Source: Georgenia faecalis
GTDB taxonomy: Bacteria > Actinomycetota > Actinomycetes > Actinomycetales > Actinomycetaceae
Direction: 5' to 3'
DNA: 64,000 nucleotides
Assembly (NCBI RefSeq): GCF_003710105.1
Contig: NZ_CP033325.1
Coordinates: forward strand, 1,364,001-1,428,000
The notes beneath the pieces were generated by a model. The model was not told the DNA's origin. It saw nothing but the letters and a program-made list of their open reading frames with translations, and searched no databases. The stretch's first letter is position 1. Each line of letters begins with the position of its first letter. A program made the translations under genes and the position numbers. This document shows positions 11,911 to 21,406 of this stretch, in pieces.

Positions 11911-13325
11911 GGCCCGCACGGCGGATCTACGGGCTGGAGACCGAGTACGGCATCACCGTCGACGGCGGCCGTCCCAGCGAGCGGGGCGCGGAGCCGGTGA
12001 GCGCCGACGAGGCCGCCCGGTACCTCTTCCGCAAGGTGGTGGCCCTCGGGCGCTCCTCGAACGTCTTCCTGCGCAACGGCGCCCGGCTCTACCTCGACGT
12101 GGGCTCCCACCCCGAGTACGCCACCGCCGAGTGCGACGACGTGCGTGACGTCGTCGTCCAGGACCGCGCGGGGGAGCGGATCCTCAACGAGCTCGCGGAC
12201 GAGGCGTCCGCCCGGCTCGCCGAGGACGGCGTCACGGGACGGATCCACCTCCTCAAGAGCAACGTCGACTCCGCGGGCAACGCGTTCGGCTGCCACGAGA
12301 ACTACCTCATCCGGCGGCGCGGCGACTTCGCGCGCACCGTCGGCGAGCTCGTCCCCTTTCTCGTCACCCGCCAGATCCTCACCGGCGCCGGGACCGTGCG
12401 CACCACCCCGTCGGGTCCGGTCTACTGCTTCTCCCAGCGCTCGGAGCACCTGTGGGAGGCGATGAGCTCGGCCACCACCCGTTCCCGCCCCATGATCAAC
12501 TCGCGGGACGAGCCGCACGCCGACCCCGAGCTCTACCGCCGCCTCCACGTCATCTCCGGCGACTCCTCCGTCGCCGAGACCACGACGCTCCTCAAGACCG
12601 GGATGACCGGGCTCGTCCTCGACCTCCTCGAGTCCGGCACCCGGCTGGGCGACCTCGTCCTCGCCGACCCCATGCGGGCCATCCGCGACGTCGCCCGCGA
12701 CCTCACCGCGCGCACCCCGCTGGAGCTGGCGGACGGGCGGCGCCTCAGCGCCCTGGAGATGCAGGAGGAGTACCTCGCCCGCGTCCTCGCCCACCTCGAC
12801 GGCGCCGACCTCAGCGACACCGACCGGCGGGTCCTCGAGCTCTGGGAGCGTGGGCTGCGGGCCGTTCGCACGGGCGAGCACTCCCTGGTGGACACCGAGC
12901 TGGACTGGGCCATCAAGAAGCGGCTCCTCGACCGCTACCGCACCCAGCACGGCCGGGCCTTCGACGAGGTCCGCACCGCGCGGCTGCTCCTCGCCTACCA
13001 CGACATCTCCCCGCGCGACGGGCTCGCCGCGACCATGCGCGCGCGCGGGCTCATGGCCACGGTGGCGACGGACGAGGAGGTGGCCCGCGCCGTCACCGTG
13101 CCGCCGCAGACGACGCGCGCCAAGCTCCGCGGCGACTTCGTCGGCGCCGCCCAGGACCACCGCCGGGACCACACCGTCGACTGGGTGCACCTCAAGCTCG
13201 GGGACCTCGGTCAGCGCACCGTCCTGTGCAAGGACCCCTTCGCCAGCACCGACGAGCGCGTCGACCGGCTCATCGCCGCCGCCAGCGCGCCCCGTGCACC
13301 CCTGGGCGGTGGCGCGCCGGCGTGA
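11907..13325 (+). CDS. pafA: Pup-protein ligase PafA
   Basis: ATP-dependent ligase that forms an isopeptide bond between Pup's C-terminal Glu and a substrate lysine. The 472-aa protein carries [10 protein letters not shown] (metal-binding Glu), [19 protein letters not shown] with the catalytic Asp, and a C-terminal small domain ([26 protein letters not shown]). It lacks the Dop loop. The GTG start overlaps the pup stop by 4 bp. In relatives with a complete proteasome, prcB and prcA usually lie between pup and pafA; here there is no room. Confidence 0.96.
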   Translation: MRPARRIYGLETEYGITVDGGRPSERGAEPVSADEAARYLFRKVVALGRSSNVFLRNGARLYLDVGSHPEYATAECDDVRDVVVQDRAGERILNELADEASARLAEDGVTGRIHLLKSNVDSAGNAFGCHENYLIRRRGDFARTVGELVPFLVTRQILTGAGTVRTTPSGPVYCFSQRSEHLWEAMSSATTRSRPMINSRDEPHADPELYRRLHVISGDSSVAETTTLLKTGMTGLVLDLLESGTRLGDLVLADPMRAIRDVARDLTARTPLELADGRRLSALEMQEEYLARVLAHLDGADLSDTDRRVLELWERGLRAVRTGEHSLVDTELDWAIKKRLLDRYRTQHGRAFDEVRTARLLLAYHDISPRDGLAATMRARGLMATVATDEEVARAVTVPPQTTRAKLRGDFVGAAQDHRRDHTVDWVHLKLGDLGQRTVLCKDPFASTDERVDRLIAAASAPRAPLGGGAPA

Positions 13326-13388
13326 GGTGCCTCGCTCCGTGGCCTGCGTCATGGCACGCGGTGCTGGGGCGGACGTAGGCTGCCGAAC

Positions 13389-14276
13389 GTGCGCGTTCTG
13401 AGACTTCTCGTCGGCGTCCTCGCCGTGGTCCTGGGCCTGGTCGGCTGCACCGACCAGCCCAGCACCGAGGAGCCGACGGACACGATGTCCGTGACCGGGG
13501 CCTTCGGCCGCGCGCCGATCGTCTCCTTCGACGTGCCGCTGCCCCTCACCGAGGGCGAGGCGGAGGTCATCGTCGAGGGCGAGGGCCGCGAACTGGCCGC
13601 CGACCAGCCAGCGCTGCTCGCGCTGACTGCGTACGACGGGGACGACGGCGCCGTCCTCGAGGACCGCGGCGCGGGCGAGGCACGCACCCTCCTGCTCACC
13701 CCGGACGACGTCGGCGAGGACCTCTACGACGTCCTCGTCGGGGCGACCGAGGGCAGCCGCCTGATCGTCACGCAGCCGATCAGCGCCGAGGACGGCGACC
13801 GCATGCTCGTCCTCGTCATCGACGTCCTGCCCACGAGCGCCCAGGGCGAGGCCGTCGCGCCGCCCGAGGGGTCGCCCACGGTGACTGTCGGCGCCGATGG
13901 CGCCCCGGTCATCACCCTGCCCGACGCCGAGCCCCCGAGCAGCCTCGAGGTCATCCCGCTCATCCGCGGCGAGGGCGACCAGGTCCGGCCCGGCCAGGAG
14001 GTGACGCTGCAGTACACGGCCGTCACTTGGCCCGGCGGCGAGGTGTACGACTCGACGTGGGCCGCGGGCGCCCTGCCCCGCACGGTCGCTATCGACGACA
14101 CGTTCCCCGGCCTGCGCGACGGGCTCATCGACCAGCGGGTGGGCTCCCGGGTGCTGCTCATCGTGCCGCCCGCCCTCGGCGCCGGCACGCACACGCTCGT
14201 CATGGTCGTCGACATCCTCGCGACGGCGGGCGGCGACGGCGAGGTCGTCGTGCCGAGCCCGGCGACGACGGAGTAG
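13389..14276 (+). CDS. FKBP-type peptidyl-prolyl cis-trans isomerase lipoprotein
   Basis: Exported lipoprotein: hydrophobic signal [16 protein letters not shown] with Cys20 as lipidation site. The body has two FKBP-like halves, a degenerate first one (about 35-165, lacking the aromatic pocket) and a better conserved second one (about 180-285: [24 protein letters not shown] ... [16 protein letters not shown]). Probable role is folding of secreted proteins at the membrane outer face. GTG follows TAGGCT (13376-13381) by 7 nt, probably leaderless. A gene of this type commonly follows pafA in actinobacteria. Confidence 0.88.
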   Translation: MRVLRLLVGVLAVVLGLVGCTDQPSTEEPTDTMSVTGAFGRAPIVSFDVPLPLTEGEAEVIVEGEGRELAADQPALLALTAYDGDDGAVLEDRGAGEARTLLLTPDDVGEDLYDVLVGATEGSRLIVTQPISAEDGDRMLVLVIDVLPTSAQGEAVAPPEGSPTVTVGADGAPVITLPDAEPPSSLEVIPLIRGEGDQVRPGQEVTLQYTAVTWPGGEVYDSTWAAGALPRTVAIDDTFPGLRDGLIDQRVGSRVLLIVPPALGAGTHTLVMVVDILATAGGDGEVVVPSPATTE

Positions 14277-14288
14277 CGCCGGCGTCCG

Positions 14289-14831
14289 TCAGGTGCGGAC
14301 GACGAGGTCGGCCACGGCCGGGACGTCGCGCTCGGCGAGGAGCTCCTCCTCCTGGTGCGCCCACCGCTGCCAGTGCTCGGCCCAGTAGTCGCCGTCCCGG
14401 TCCCGCACGCGCGCGTGCCGCACGGGCTCGGGCGCCTCGACCCACACGAGGACGTCGACGTACGGCGCGCACGGCGCCGACCCGGCCCCGCAGCCCTCGA
14501 GGACGAGGACCTCCGGCACGGGGACGGCGAGCGGCTCACCGAGCCGCCCGGCGTGCCAGTCGTAGGGGCGCAGCGCGCCCGCCTCGCCGCGAGCCAGCGG
14601 GGCGAGCACCCCCGCGGCCACCGCCTCGACGCCGGCGCGCAGCCCCGACCACCCGCGGTAGGCGTCCTCGAGGGAGAGGACGCGGGCGCCCGGTAACCGG
14701 TGCCCGACGGCGCGGGCCAGCTCGGTCTTGCCGGCGCCGGAGCGGCCGTCGATCGCCACGACCACGGGCCCGGGGCGGGTGTCGGTCCGCGCGTCGCGGA
14801 CGAGCGCGATCACCTGGTCGGCGGCATCCAT
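14289..14831 (-). CDS. P-loop nucleoside/uridine-kinase-like protein
   Basis: A 180-aa cytosolic kinase-like P-loop protein. Walker A is [30 protein letters not shown] resembles the substrate-binding segment of uridine kinases and [18 protein letters not shown] the Walker B region. [19 protein letters not shown] is the lid. Substrate unknown. The ATG at 14831 is chosen because TAGCGT (minus strand, 14839-14844) lies 7 nt upstream; an ATG at 14918 would add 29 unconserved residues. Confidence 0.8.
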   Translation of the reverse strand: MDAADQVIALVRDARTDTRPGPVVVAIDGRSGAGKTELARAVGHRLPGARVLSLEDAYRGWSGLRAGVEAVAAGVLAPLARGEAGALRPYDWHAGRLGEPLAVPVPEVLVLEGCGAGSAPCAPYVDVLVWVEAPEPVRHARVRDRDGDYWAEHWQRWAHQEEELLAERDVPAVADLVVRT

Positions 14832-14947
14832 CGCCGGCACGCTACCCGTTCCGGCGCCCGCCCCCTCGACCGCGTCGCGGGACGGGTGACGCGACCAACC
14901 GCCGTCGTCAGCGATCATGGGGGCAGGGAACGAAGGGAGACGGTGCG

Positions 14948-15718
14948 ATGAGCGTGGCCGTGCGGGTCATCCCGTGCCTGGACGTCGATGCCGGGCGCGT
15001 GGTCAAGGGGGTGCGCTTCGCCGACCTCCGCGACGCCGGCGACCCGGTCGAGCTGGCCCGGCGCTACGACGCCGAGGGCGCGGACGAGATCACCTTCCTC
15101 GACGTCTCCGCCTCCTCGGACGGGCGGGCCACCACCCTCGACGTCGTCGCCCGCACCGCCGAGGAGGTCTTCGTCCCGCTCACCGTGGGCGGCGGGGTGC
15201 GCGCCGTCGCCGACGTCGACGCGCTGTTGCGCGCCGGGGCCGACAAGGTGGGCGTCAACACCGCGGCGGTCGCCCGGCCCGAGCTCATCGGGGAGATCGC
15301 CGAGCGGTTCGGCAACCAGGTGCTCGTGCTGTCCGTCGACGCGCGCCGCTGCCCGCCCGGCACGCAGACGCCGTCGGGCTACGAGGTGACCACGCACGGG
15401 GGCCGCCGGGGGACCGGCATCGACGCCGTCGCCTGGGCGGTCGAGGCCGCCGAGCGGGGGGTCGGGGAGATCCTCCTCAACTCCATCGACGCCGACGGCA
15501 CCACCGGCGGGTTCGACCTCGCCATGCTCGCCGACGTGCGCGCGCAGGTCCGCGTCCCGCTCATCGCCTCGGGCGGGGCGGGGACGCCGGGCCACTTCAC
15601 GGAGGCCGCGCGGGCGGGGGCCGACGCCGTGCTCGCCGCCAGCGTCTTCCACTTCGGCACGCTCACCATCGGCGAGGTCAAGGCGGACATGCGGGCCGCC
15701 GGCATCCCCGTGCGCTGA
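14948..15718 (+). CDS. hisF: Imidazole glycerol phosphate synthase cyclase subunit HisF
   Basis: TIM-barrel subunit that, with HisH-derived ammonia, converts PRFAR to imidazole glycerol phosphate and AICAR in histidine synthesis. The 256-aa protein has [15 protein letters not shown] at the N-terminus (catalytic Asp), the [12 protein letters not shown] strand, and the second catalytic Asp in [18 protein letters not shown] lies about 9 nt before the ATG. It is followed not by hisI, as in the usual actinobacterial order, but by a repeat block and an ABC exporter; hisI is 5.2 kb downstream. Confidence 0.96.
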   Translation: MSVAVRVIPCLDVDAGRVVKGVRFADLRDAGDPVELARRYDAEGADEITFLDVSASSDGRATTLDVVARTAEEVFVPLTVGGGVRAVADVDALLRAGADKVGVNTAAVARPELIGEIAERFGNQVLVLSVDARRCPPGTQTPSGYEVTTHGGRRGTGIDAVAWAVEAAERGVGEILLNSIDADGTTGGFDLAMLADVRAQVRVPLIASGGAGTPGHFTEAARAGADAVLAASVFHFGTLTIGEVKADMRAAGIPVR

Positions 15719-15794
15719 GCCGGCGACGGGATGTGTTCGGCGGGCTGCCGGCCGCCCGCGCCCGCGCTCGCCGCTGCGCCGGCCGCCCGGCCTC

Positions 15795-15862
15795 GATTCC
15801 GGGGCTTGTGGGTGAGATCCCAGCGCTATAGGCATCGCGATGTCACCCACAGGCGCGGAATC
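15795..15862. repeat. Palindromic repeat family A, copy 1
   Basis: 68-bp imperfect palindrome bounded by GATTCC and GGAATC. Inside, GGGTGAGATCCCAGCGCTAT and the partner ending in ATCGCGATGTCACCC form the inner arms (GGGTGA / TCACCC) around a TATAG-containing centre. Preceded by a GC-rich GGCCGCCCGG box and followed by GGTGGTGC, as in the other two copies. Confidence 0.9.
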
Positions 15863-16000
15863 GGTGGTGCGGGCGCGGAATCGGTGGTGCGGGGTCGCGG
15901 GCGGGGGCTCCAGGTCGGATGGTCGCTAGCGGCGGCACCGGCTCCGCCGGGTCGGCCGGCTACAGCGCGTCGCTCGCCGCGGCGCGGGCCGCCGGGCCTC

Positions 16001-16068
16001 GATTCCGGGGCTTGTGGGTGAGATCCCAGCGCTACAGGCATCGCGGTGTCACCCATAGGCGGGGAATC
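16001..16068. repeat. Palindromic repeat family A, copy 2
   Basis: Same 68-bp architecture and orientation as the copy 206 bp to the left; it differs by a few bases (CTACAG instead of CTATAG, GCGGTG instead of GCGATG). Flanked by GCCGGGCCTC and GGGTGGTGCA. Confidence 0.9.
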
Positions 16069-16134
16069 GGGTGGTGCAAGGCGCGAGGTCGCCCGGTCGG
16101 AGGTCGCTCGGGCCGGCGCGGGCCGCCGGGCCGC

Positions 16135-16202
16135 GATTTCGGGGCTTGTGGGTGAGATCCCAGCGCTATAGGCATCGCGATGTCACCCATAGGCCGGGAA
16201 TC
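16135..16202. repeat. Palindromic repeat family A, copy 3
   Basis: Third 68-bp copy, same orientation. The inner 39 bp are identical to copy 1. The outer arm begins GATTTC instead of GATTCC, so the terminal pairing is slightly broken. Confidence 0.9.
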
Positions 16203-16337
16203 GGGTGGTGCAGGGTGCGGGGCCAGCCGGTCGCTCCAAGCCGGCGCCAGGACCGCCGGGTCGCCCGGACGGCGCGGGCACGGTTTGCTGTGCGGGTGAG
16301 TCGGCTCACCGGAGCCGACGACGGAGAAGGAGACCAC

Positions 16338-16979
16338 GTGTCCTTGAGCGAGATCGAGCGAGCGTTCGCCGTGGAGTCCTTCACGGCGGCCGGCCCCGAC
16401 GCCCCGACGCTGTGCAGCGGCTGGCGCAGCCGCCACCTGCTCGCCCACCTCGTCCTGCGCGACCAGAAGCCGCTGGCCATCGCGCGCGACGTCATCGCCC
16501 GCAAGCCCCCCGGGGAGGAGCCGGTCCTCGGGCGGGTGGCTGAGGAGGCGAGCACGCCCGAGGGCTACCTCGCGCTCGCCGAGCGGTTCAGCGCGGGCCC
16601 GAGCCGGGTGAACCCGGTGGCCTGGCTGGGCGACCGCGCGAACCTCGTCGAGTACGTCGTCCACCACGAGGACCTGCGCCGCGGGGCGGGCCTCGGTCCG
16701 GCGCCGGCGCGATCGGCGGAGACGCTCGACGCCCTGTGGCGCAACCTCCAGCCGATGGCGCGCATGATCATGCGGCGCAGCCCGGTCGGCGTCGTCCTCG
16801 TCGTGCCCGGCGGCCCCCGGGCCGTCGTCCGGCGCGGCCCGGACACCGTCGCCATCGTCGGGGACCCCGTCGAGCTGGCCCTGTACCTCCTCGGCCGGAC
16901 CAAGGCCGCCGACGTGCGCTTCGAGGGCGTCGCCGAGACGGTCGCCCGCCTGCGCATGGCGCACGAGAAGACCGACTGA
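16338..16979 (+). CDS. TIGR03085 family metal-binding protein
   Basis: A 213-aa protein of the DinB/mycothiol-maleylpyruvate-isomerase-like superfamily, TIGR03085 branch. Recognisable features are the N-terminal helix with TLCSGWRSRHLLAHLVLRDQKP (metal-ligand His in the DinB-type helix), EYVVHHEDLRRGAG with a second His pair, and a C-terminal SCP2-like half (VGVVLVVPGGPRAVVRRGPDTVAIVGDPVELALYLLGR). Function is not established; mycothiol-linked chemistry is a guess from the family. GTG has AAGGAG 7 nt upstream. Confidence 0.85.
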   Translation: MSLSEIERAFAVESFTAAGPDAPTLCSGWRSRHLLAHLVLRDQKPLAIARDVIARKPPGEEPVLGRVAEEASTPEGYLALAERFSAGPSRVNPVAWLGDRANLVEYVVHHEDLRRGAGLGPAPARSAETLDALWRNLQPMARMIMRRSPVGVVLVVPGGPRAVVRRGPDTVAIVGDPVELALYLLGRTKAADVRFEGVAETVARLRMAHEKTD

Positions 16980-16984
16980 CCGCG

Positions 16985-17045
16985 CGCCGGCGGGGCCGGC
17001 GGGACCCCGCCGGCCGCCGGCCGGCCCCCCGGCCGGACCCCGCCA
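16985..17045. terminator. Self-complementary GC block after the TIGR03085 gene
   Basis: A run of alternating GGCCGG and CCGGCC blocks can form several long GC stems just after the stop at 16979. It lacks a T-tract; terminator function is inferred. Confidence 0.4.
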
Positions 17046-17168
17046 GCCACCCGCCGGGTCACCCGCCGGACTGCCGTGCCGCCGCTCGCCGGCGTGTGGC
17101 ACCATCGATCCCCGGCCGCCCGCACGATCGGTGAGCCGGCCCCACCCCACCGCAAGGAGCGTCCCGCC

Positions 17169-19070
17169 GTGCCCGCAGCCGCGTCCCGCCAGCGGCACTT
17201 CGAGCCGGGGCCCGGCCCGCGGCCGTACACCCTGTCCGGCAGCACGCTGCGCCGGTCCGCCGCCCTCATCGCCCGCGGCATGCGGGACTCCCCGCGCACG
17301 TCGACCCTCGCCGTCATCAGCTCGGTCCTCTACGGCCTCGGCACGGTCGGCTCCGGGCTCCTGCTGGGCCAGGTGACCGACCGGGTCCTCACCCCCGCCC
17401 TCTCGGGCGAGGACGTGCCCAGCTCGTGGATCTGGTGGTCCGCCGCCGGGCTCCTCCTCGTCGGCCTGCTCACCGCGGTCGCCGTGGCGGGCCGCCGCGT
17501 CTGGGCCGGAGCCGCCGTCTTCGAGATCCAGGCCGCGCACCGCCTGCGGGTCACGCGCCGCTACCTGCGCCTGCCCATGAGCTGGCACCGGCGGCACCCC
17601 ACCGGCCAGCTCCTGTCCAACGCCAACGCCGACGCCGAGGCCGCCTCGGGCGTCTTCATGCCCTTCCCCTTCGCGCTCGGCGTCACCGTGATGCTCCTCG
17701 TCGCCGCGGTGGCGATGCTCGTCACCGACCCGCTCATGGGCCTCGTCGGCGTCTCCGTGCTGCCCGCGGTCATCGCCGCCAACGCGGTCTTCCGCCGCTA
17801 CATGTCGCCCCGGGTCGCCGTCTCCCAGCGGCTGCGCGCGGAGGTGGCCGACGTCGCCCACGAGTCCTTCGAGGCGTCGCTGCTCGTGAAGTCGCTGGGC
17901 ACCGAGGCCGTGGAGGAGCGCCGGTTCGCCGAGGTGACCGAGGAGCTCCTCGAGGCCAACGTCGCCATGGGCCGGGTCCGGTCGGTGTTCGACCCGCTCA
18001 TCGAGTTCCTGCCCTCGCTCGCCACCCTCGCCGTCATCGCCGTCGGCGCCTGGCAGGTGGAGCGCGGCGCCGCCGACGCCGGCGACGTCGTGATGATCTC
18101 CTACCTCCTCACGATCATGACCTTCCCGGTGCGGGCCATCGGCTTCGTCCTCGCCGAGCTCCCGCGCTCCCTCGTCGGCCACGACCGCATCGCCCGCGTC
18201 GTCGACGCGACCGGGGACATGCCCGACGGCGACGCGGACCTGCCCGGCACCGGCGGCCTCGACGTGCGCGTCGAGGACGTCACGCTGGAGGTCCCGGCCC
18301 GCCTCGTCGCCGACGACGGCGAGAGCGCGCCGGCCGGCGACCGGCCCGGCACCGTCGCCCTGCTGCGCGATGTCAGCCTCCACGTCCCCGCCGGGAGCAC
18401 CGTCGCCCTCGTCGGGCCCACCGGCGCCGGGAAGACGACGCTCACCTCCGTCTTCGCACGCCTCCTCGACCCCACGAGCGGCCGCGTGCTCCTCGACGGC
18501 GTGGACGCCCGCGACCTCACGGCCGCCGCGCGCACCGGAGCGGTCGCCCTCGTGGGCCAGTCCACCTTCGTCTTCGACGACACCGTCCGCGGCAACGTCG
18601 CCCTCGACGACACCGGCGCCATCACCGACGAGCAGGTGTGGGACGCGCTGCGCACGGCCCGCGCCGACGCGTTCATCCGCGCCCTGCCCGAGGGCCTGGA
18701 CACCCGGGTGGGCGAGCGGGGCACCACCCTGTCGGGCGGGCAGCGCCAGCGCCTGGCCATCGCCCGCGCACTGGTCCGCCGCCCGCGGCTGCTCATCCTC
18801 GACGACGCCACGAGCGCCGTCGACCCCGTCGTCGAGCAGCAGATCCTCGCCGGGCTGGGCGACCGCACCGGCTCCGACACGTCGGTGAGCGTCCTGCTCG
18901 TCGCCTACCGCACGGCGACGATCGCCCTCGCCGACCAGATCGTCCACCTCGACCGGGGCCGCGTGGTCGACGCCGGCACCCATGCCGAGCTGCTCGCCCG
19001 CGACCCCGGCTACGCCGACCTCGCGACCGCGTACGAGCGCCGCACCGCCGACCGGGAGGCCAGCCGATGA
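17169..19070 (+). CDS. ABC exporter half-transporter, subunit 1 (degenerate-site Walker B)
   Basis: A 633-aa fused membrane-plus-ATPase protein of the type I exporter (MsbA/TM287) class. Residues about 45-330 hold six transmembrane helices; the ATPase has Walker A GPTGAGKTT, signature LSGGQ and Walker B LLILDDATSAVD, where Asp replaces the catalytic Glu. Its partner has the Glu but a weak signature, the pattern of heterodimeric exporters. GTG has AAGGAG 9 nt upstream; the stop overlaps the next start by 4 bp. Substrate unknown; lipids, peptides or drugs are typical. Confidence 0.9.
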   Translation: MPAAASRQRHFEPGPGPRPYTLSGSTLRRSAALIARGMRDSPRTSTLAVISSVLYGLGTVGSGLLLGQVTDRVLTPALSGEDVPSSWIWWSAAGLLLVGLLTAVAVAGRRVWAGAAVFEIQAAHRLRVTRRYLRLPMSWHRRHPTGQLLSNANADAEAASGVFMPFPFALGVTVMLLVAAVAMLVTDPLMGLVGVSVLPAVIAANAVFRRYMSPRVAVSQRLRAEVADVAHESFEASLLVKSLGTEAVEERRFAEVTEELLEANVAMGRVRSVFDPLIEFLPSLATLAVIAVGAWQVERGAADAGDVVMISYLLTIMTFPVRAIGFVLAELPRSLVGHDRIARVVDATGDMPDGDADLPGTGGLDVRVEDVTLEVPARLVADDGESAPAGDRPGTVALLRDVSLHVPAGSTVALVGPTGAGKTTLTSVFARLLDPTSGRVLLDGVDARDLTAAARTGAVALVGQSTFVFDDTVRGNVALDDTGAITDEQVWDALRTARADAFIRALPEGLDTRVGERGTTLSGGQRQRLAIARALVRRPRLLILDDATSAVDPVVEQQILAGLGDRTGSDTSVSVLLVAYRTATIALADQIVHLDRGRVVDAGTHAELLARDPGYADLATAYERRTADREASR

Positions 19071-20914
19071 GCAGCCAGATGTCCTCGGCGAGCGATCTCG
19101 GCGTCTTCGCGACCGTGCGCCGCGGCCTCCAGCTCTCCCCGGCGATGGTCAAGGGCCTGGGCTGGACCCTCGTCCTCGCGCTCCTCGCCACCGCCGGCCG
19201 GGTCGTCGTGCCCGTGGCGATCCAGCTCGTCACCGACAACGCCATCCTCGCCCCGGGCGGACCGAACGTCCCCGCCGTCGCGTGGACGGCCCTCGGCGGC
19301 GCGGGCGTCGTCGTGCTCGCCGGAGTGGCGAGCTCCGTCGTCAACATCCGGCTCTTCCGCAGCAGCGAGGAGGGCCTCGCCCAGCTGCGCATCCGCACCT
19401 TCCGGCACGTCCACGACCTCGCCGTGCTCACCCAGAACGCCGAGCGGCGCGGCTCGCTGGTCTCCCGGGTGACGAGCGACGTCGACACCATCTCCCGCTT
19501 CGTCCAGTTCGGCGGGCTCCAGCTCATCCTCAACGTGGGCCAGCTCCTCATGGCCACGGTGGCCATGGCGATCTACTCCCCGCCGCTCACCGCGGTGGTG
19601 TGGCTGTGCTTCGCCCCGGTCTTCTTCTTCGCGCCCGCCGCTCAGCGCGTCATCAGCCGCGCCTACGGCATCGTCCGGGAGCGGGTCGGCGGGATGCTCG
19701 CCGCCATCAGCGAGTCCGTCGTCGGGGCGGAGACCATCCGCGCCTACGGCGCCGCGGCCCGCACCCAGCGCCGGGTCGACGACGCCGTCACCGAGCACCG
19801 CGACGCGGCCGTGCGGGCCCAGACCTTCACGGCGGTGGCCTTCTCCACAGGCCTGGCGCTCTCGGCGCTCGCCCTGGCGGCGACGGTCGTCGTCGGCACC
19901 ATGCTCGGCCTCGAGGGCGAGCTCACCGTCGGCCGCCTGCTGGCGTTCCTCTTCCTCGTGCAGATGTTCACCGGGCCGGTGCAGAACGCCACCGAGATGC
20001 TCAACGAGCTGCAGAACGCCGTCGCCGGGTGGCGGCGCGTCATCGCGGTGCTCGAGACGCCCCTCGACATCGCCGACCCCGGTGTGCCCGTCGGCACGGA
20101 CGGGACCGGGGAGCTGCGGGCGAGCAACGCGGACGCGGACGCCCTCGCGGCCGCCGAGGCCCGGCGCGGACCGCACCGCGCCGCCGAGGTGGAGTTCGAC
20201 GGCGTGCGCTTCGGCTACCCCGTGGGAGCCGAGGTGCTCCACGGCATCGACCTGCGGATCCCCGCCGGCACCGCCGTCGCCATCGTGGGGGAGACCGGCT
20301 CGGGCAAGACGACGCTGGCCAAGCTCCTCGCGCGGCTCATGGACCCCACCGCCGGACGGGTGCTCCTCGACGGCGTCGACCTGCGCGACCTGCCGCTCGC
20401 CGAGCTGCGCACCCGCGTGGTGATGGTGCCGCAGGAGGGCTTCCTCTTCGACGGCACCATCGCCGACAACATCGCCTACGGCCGCACCCGGCACCCGCGG
20501 GCCGCCGTCGAGGCGGCCGCGCGCGACCTCGGTCTCGAGGACTGGCTCGCCGGCCTGCCCGACGGGATCGACACCTCGGTGGGGCAGCGCGGGGAGTCGC
20601 TGTCCGCGGGGGAGCGGCAGCTCGTCGCCATCGCGCGCGCCTACCTCGCCGACGCCGACGTCCTCATCCTCGACGAGGCGACGTCGGCGGTCGACCCCTC
20701 CACGGAGGCGCGGATCGCCGACGCGCTCGAACGGCTCACCGCCGGGCGCACCTCCGTGGCCATCGCCCACCGGCTCTCGACGGCGGAGGCCGCCGACCTC
20801 GTCGTCGTCGTGGACGCCGGGCAGGTCGTCGAGGTGGGCCGGCACGCCGACCTCGTCACCCGTGGCGGCACCTACGCGCGGATGTACGGCAGCTGGGTGG
20901 CGCAGACCCGCTGA
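19067..20914 (+). CDS. ABC exporter half-transporter, subunit 2 (catalytic Walker B)
   Basis: A 615-aa partner of the preceding gene, starting at an ATG inside its stop (ATGA). Membrane domain about residues 20-320, then an ATPase with Walker A GETGSGKTT, Walker B VLILDEATSAVD (catalytic Glu present) and signature LSAGE instead of LSGGQ. Walker sites of this subunit with the LSGGQ of subunit 1 make one complete ATP site; the other combination is degenerate. A loop of about 25 residues (VGTDGTGELRASNADADALAAAEARR) precedes the ATPase. Confidence 0.9.
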   Translation: MSSQMSSASDLGVFATVRRGLQLSPAMVKGLGWTLVLALLATAGRVVVPVAIQLVTDNAILAPGGPNVPAVAWTALGGAGVVVLAGVASSVVNIRLFRSSEEGLAQLRIRTFRHVHDLAVLTQNAERRGSLVSRVTSDVDTISRFVQFGGLQLILNVGQLLMATVAMAIYSPPLTAVVWLCFAPVFFFAPAAQRVISRAYGIVRERVGGMLAAISESVVGAETIRAYGAAARTQRRVDDAVTEHRDAAVRAQTFTAVAFSTGLALSALALAATVVVGTMLGLEGELTVGRLLAFLFLVQMFTGPVQNATEMLNELQNAVAGWRRVIAVLETPLDIADPGVPVGTDGTGELRASNADADALAAAEARRGPHRAAEVEFDGVRFGYPVGAEVLHGIDLRIPAGTAVAIVGETGSGKTTLAKLLARLMDPTAGRVLLDGVDLRDLPLAELRTRVVMVPQEGFLFDGTIADNIAYGRTRHPRAAVEAAARDLGLEDWLAGLPDGIDTSVGQRGESLSAGERQLVAIARAYLADADVLILDEATSAVDPSTEARIADALERLTAGRTSVAIAHRLSTAEAADLVVVVDAGQVVEVGRHADLVTRGGTYARMYGSWVAQTR

Positions 20915-20965
20915 CGGGCGTGGGCGGGTCGGCGGGCGCCGCACCCCGCGTGGCAAGATCGTGGC

Positions 20966-21406
20966 GTGGCAGAACCCAGCACCCTCGACCCGGCGATCGC
21001 GGCACGACTCAAGCACGACGAGCACGGGCTCGTGTGCGCCGTCGTCCAGGAGGACCGCACCGGTGAGGTGCTCATGGTCGGCTGGATGGACGACGAGGCC
21101 CTCGCCCGCACCCTCTCCAGCGGGCGGGTGACGTTCTGGTCGCGCTCCCGGCAGGAGTACTGGCGCAAGGGCGACACGTCCGGGCACAGCCAGCACGTGC
21201 GCCGCGTCCAGCTCGACTGCGACGGCGACGCGCTCCTCGTCCGCGTCCACCAGGTGGGGGCCGCCTGCCACACGGGCGCCCGCACGTGCTTCGAGGCCGG
21301 GGGCGACCTGCCCGTGGTCGTCGGCGCGGCGCCGGAGGGCGAGCCTGCGGGCGAAGGGCCTGCCGCTGGCGAGCCCGCGGGCAACGGGCCGGGGGCGGCG
21401 TCGTGA
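20966..21406 (+). CDS. hisI: Phosphoribosyl-AMP cyclohydrolase HisI
   Basis: Zinc enzyme opening the purine ring of PR-AMP in histidine synthesis. The 146-aa protein is the cyclohydrolase only, not fused to HisE. Signature blocks: [63 protein letters not shown] with the metal-binding Asp and Cys residues. The tail is Gly/Ala/Glu-rich. The GTG start lies 6 nt after CAAGAT (20954-20959), so it is probably leaderless and heads the his-trp operon. Its stop overlaps the trpE start. Confidence 0.95.
   Translation: MAEPSTLDPAIAARLKHDEHGLVCAVVQEDRTGEVLMVGWMDDEALARTLSSGRVTFWSRSRQEYWRKGDTSGHSQHVRRVQLDCDGDALLVRVHQVGAACHTGARTCFEAGGDLPVVVGAAPEGEPAGEGPAAGEPAGNGPGAAS

Larger units (their letters stand above)
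15719..16337. other. 619-bp gene-free spacer carrying three copies of a palindromic repeat
   Basis: Open frames here are not protein-like and encode the repeat itself. The content is three 68-bp palindromes with shared flanks, a 20-bp tandem duplication (GCGCGGAATCGGTGGTGCGG, 15853-15892) and, near the right end, GAAGG AGACC leader sequence for the next gene. No transposase or RNA gene is visible. Confidence 0.8.

Noticed and set aside
14832-14918. Longer N-terminus for the P-loop kinase (start at 14918)
   Set aside because: The extra residues are unlike the family, and a -10 hexamer stands exactly 7 nt before the internal ATG.
15795-16202. Insertion sequence or its ends
   Set aside because: The copies are only 68 bp, no transposase frame lies between them, and no target duplication is obvious at any copy.
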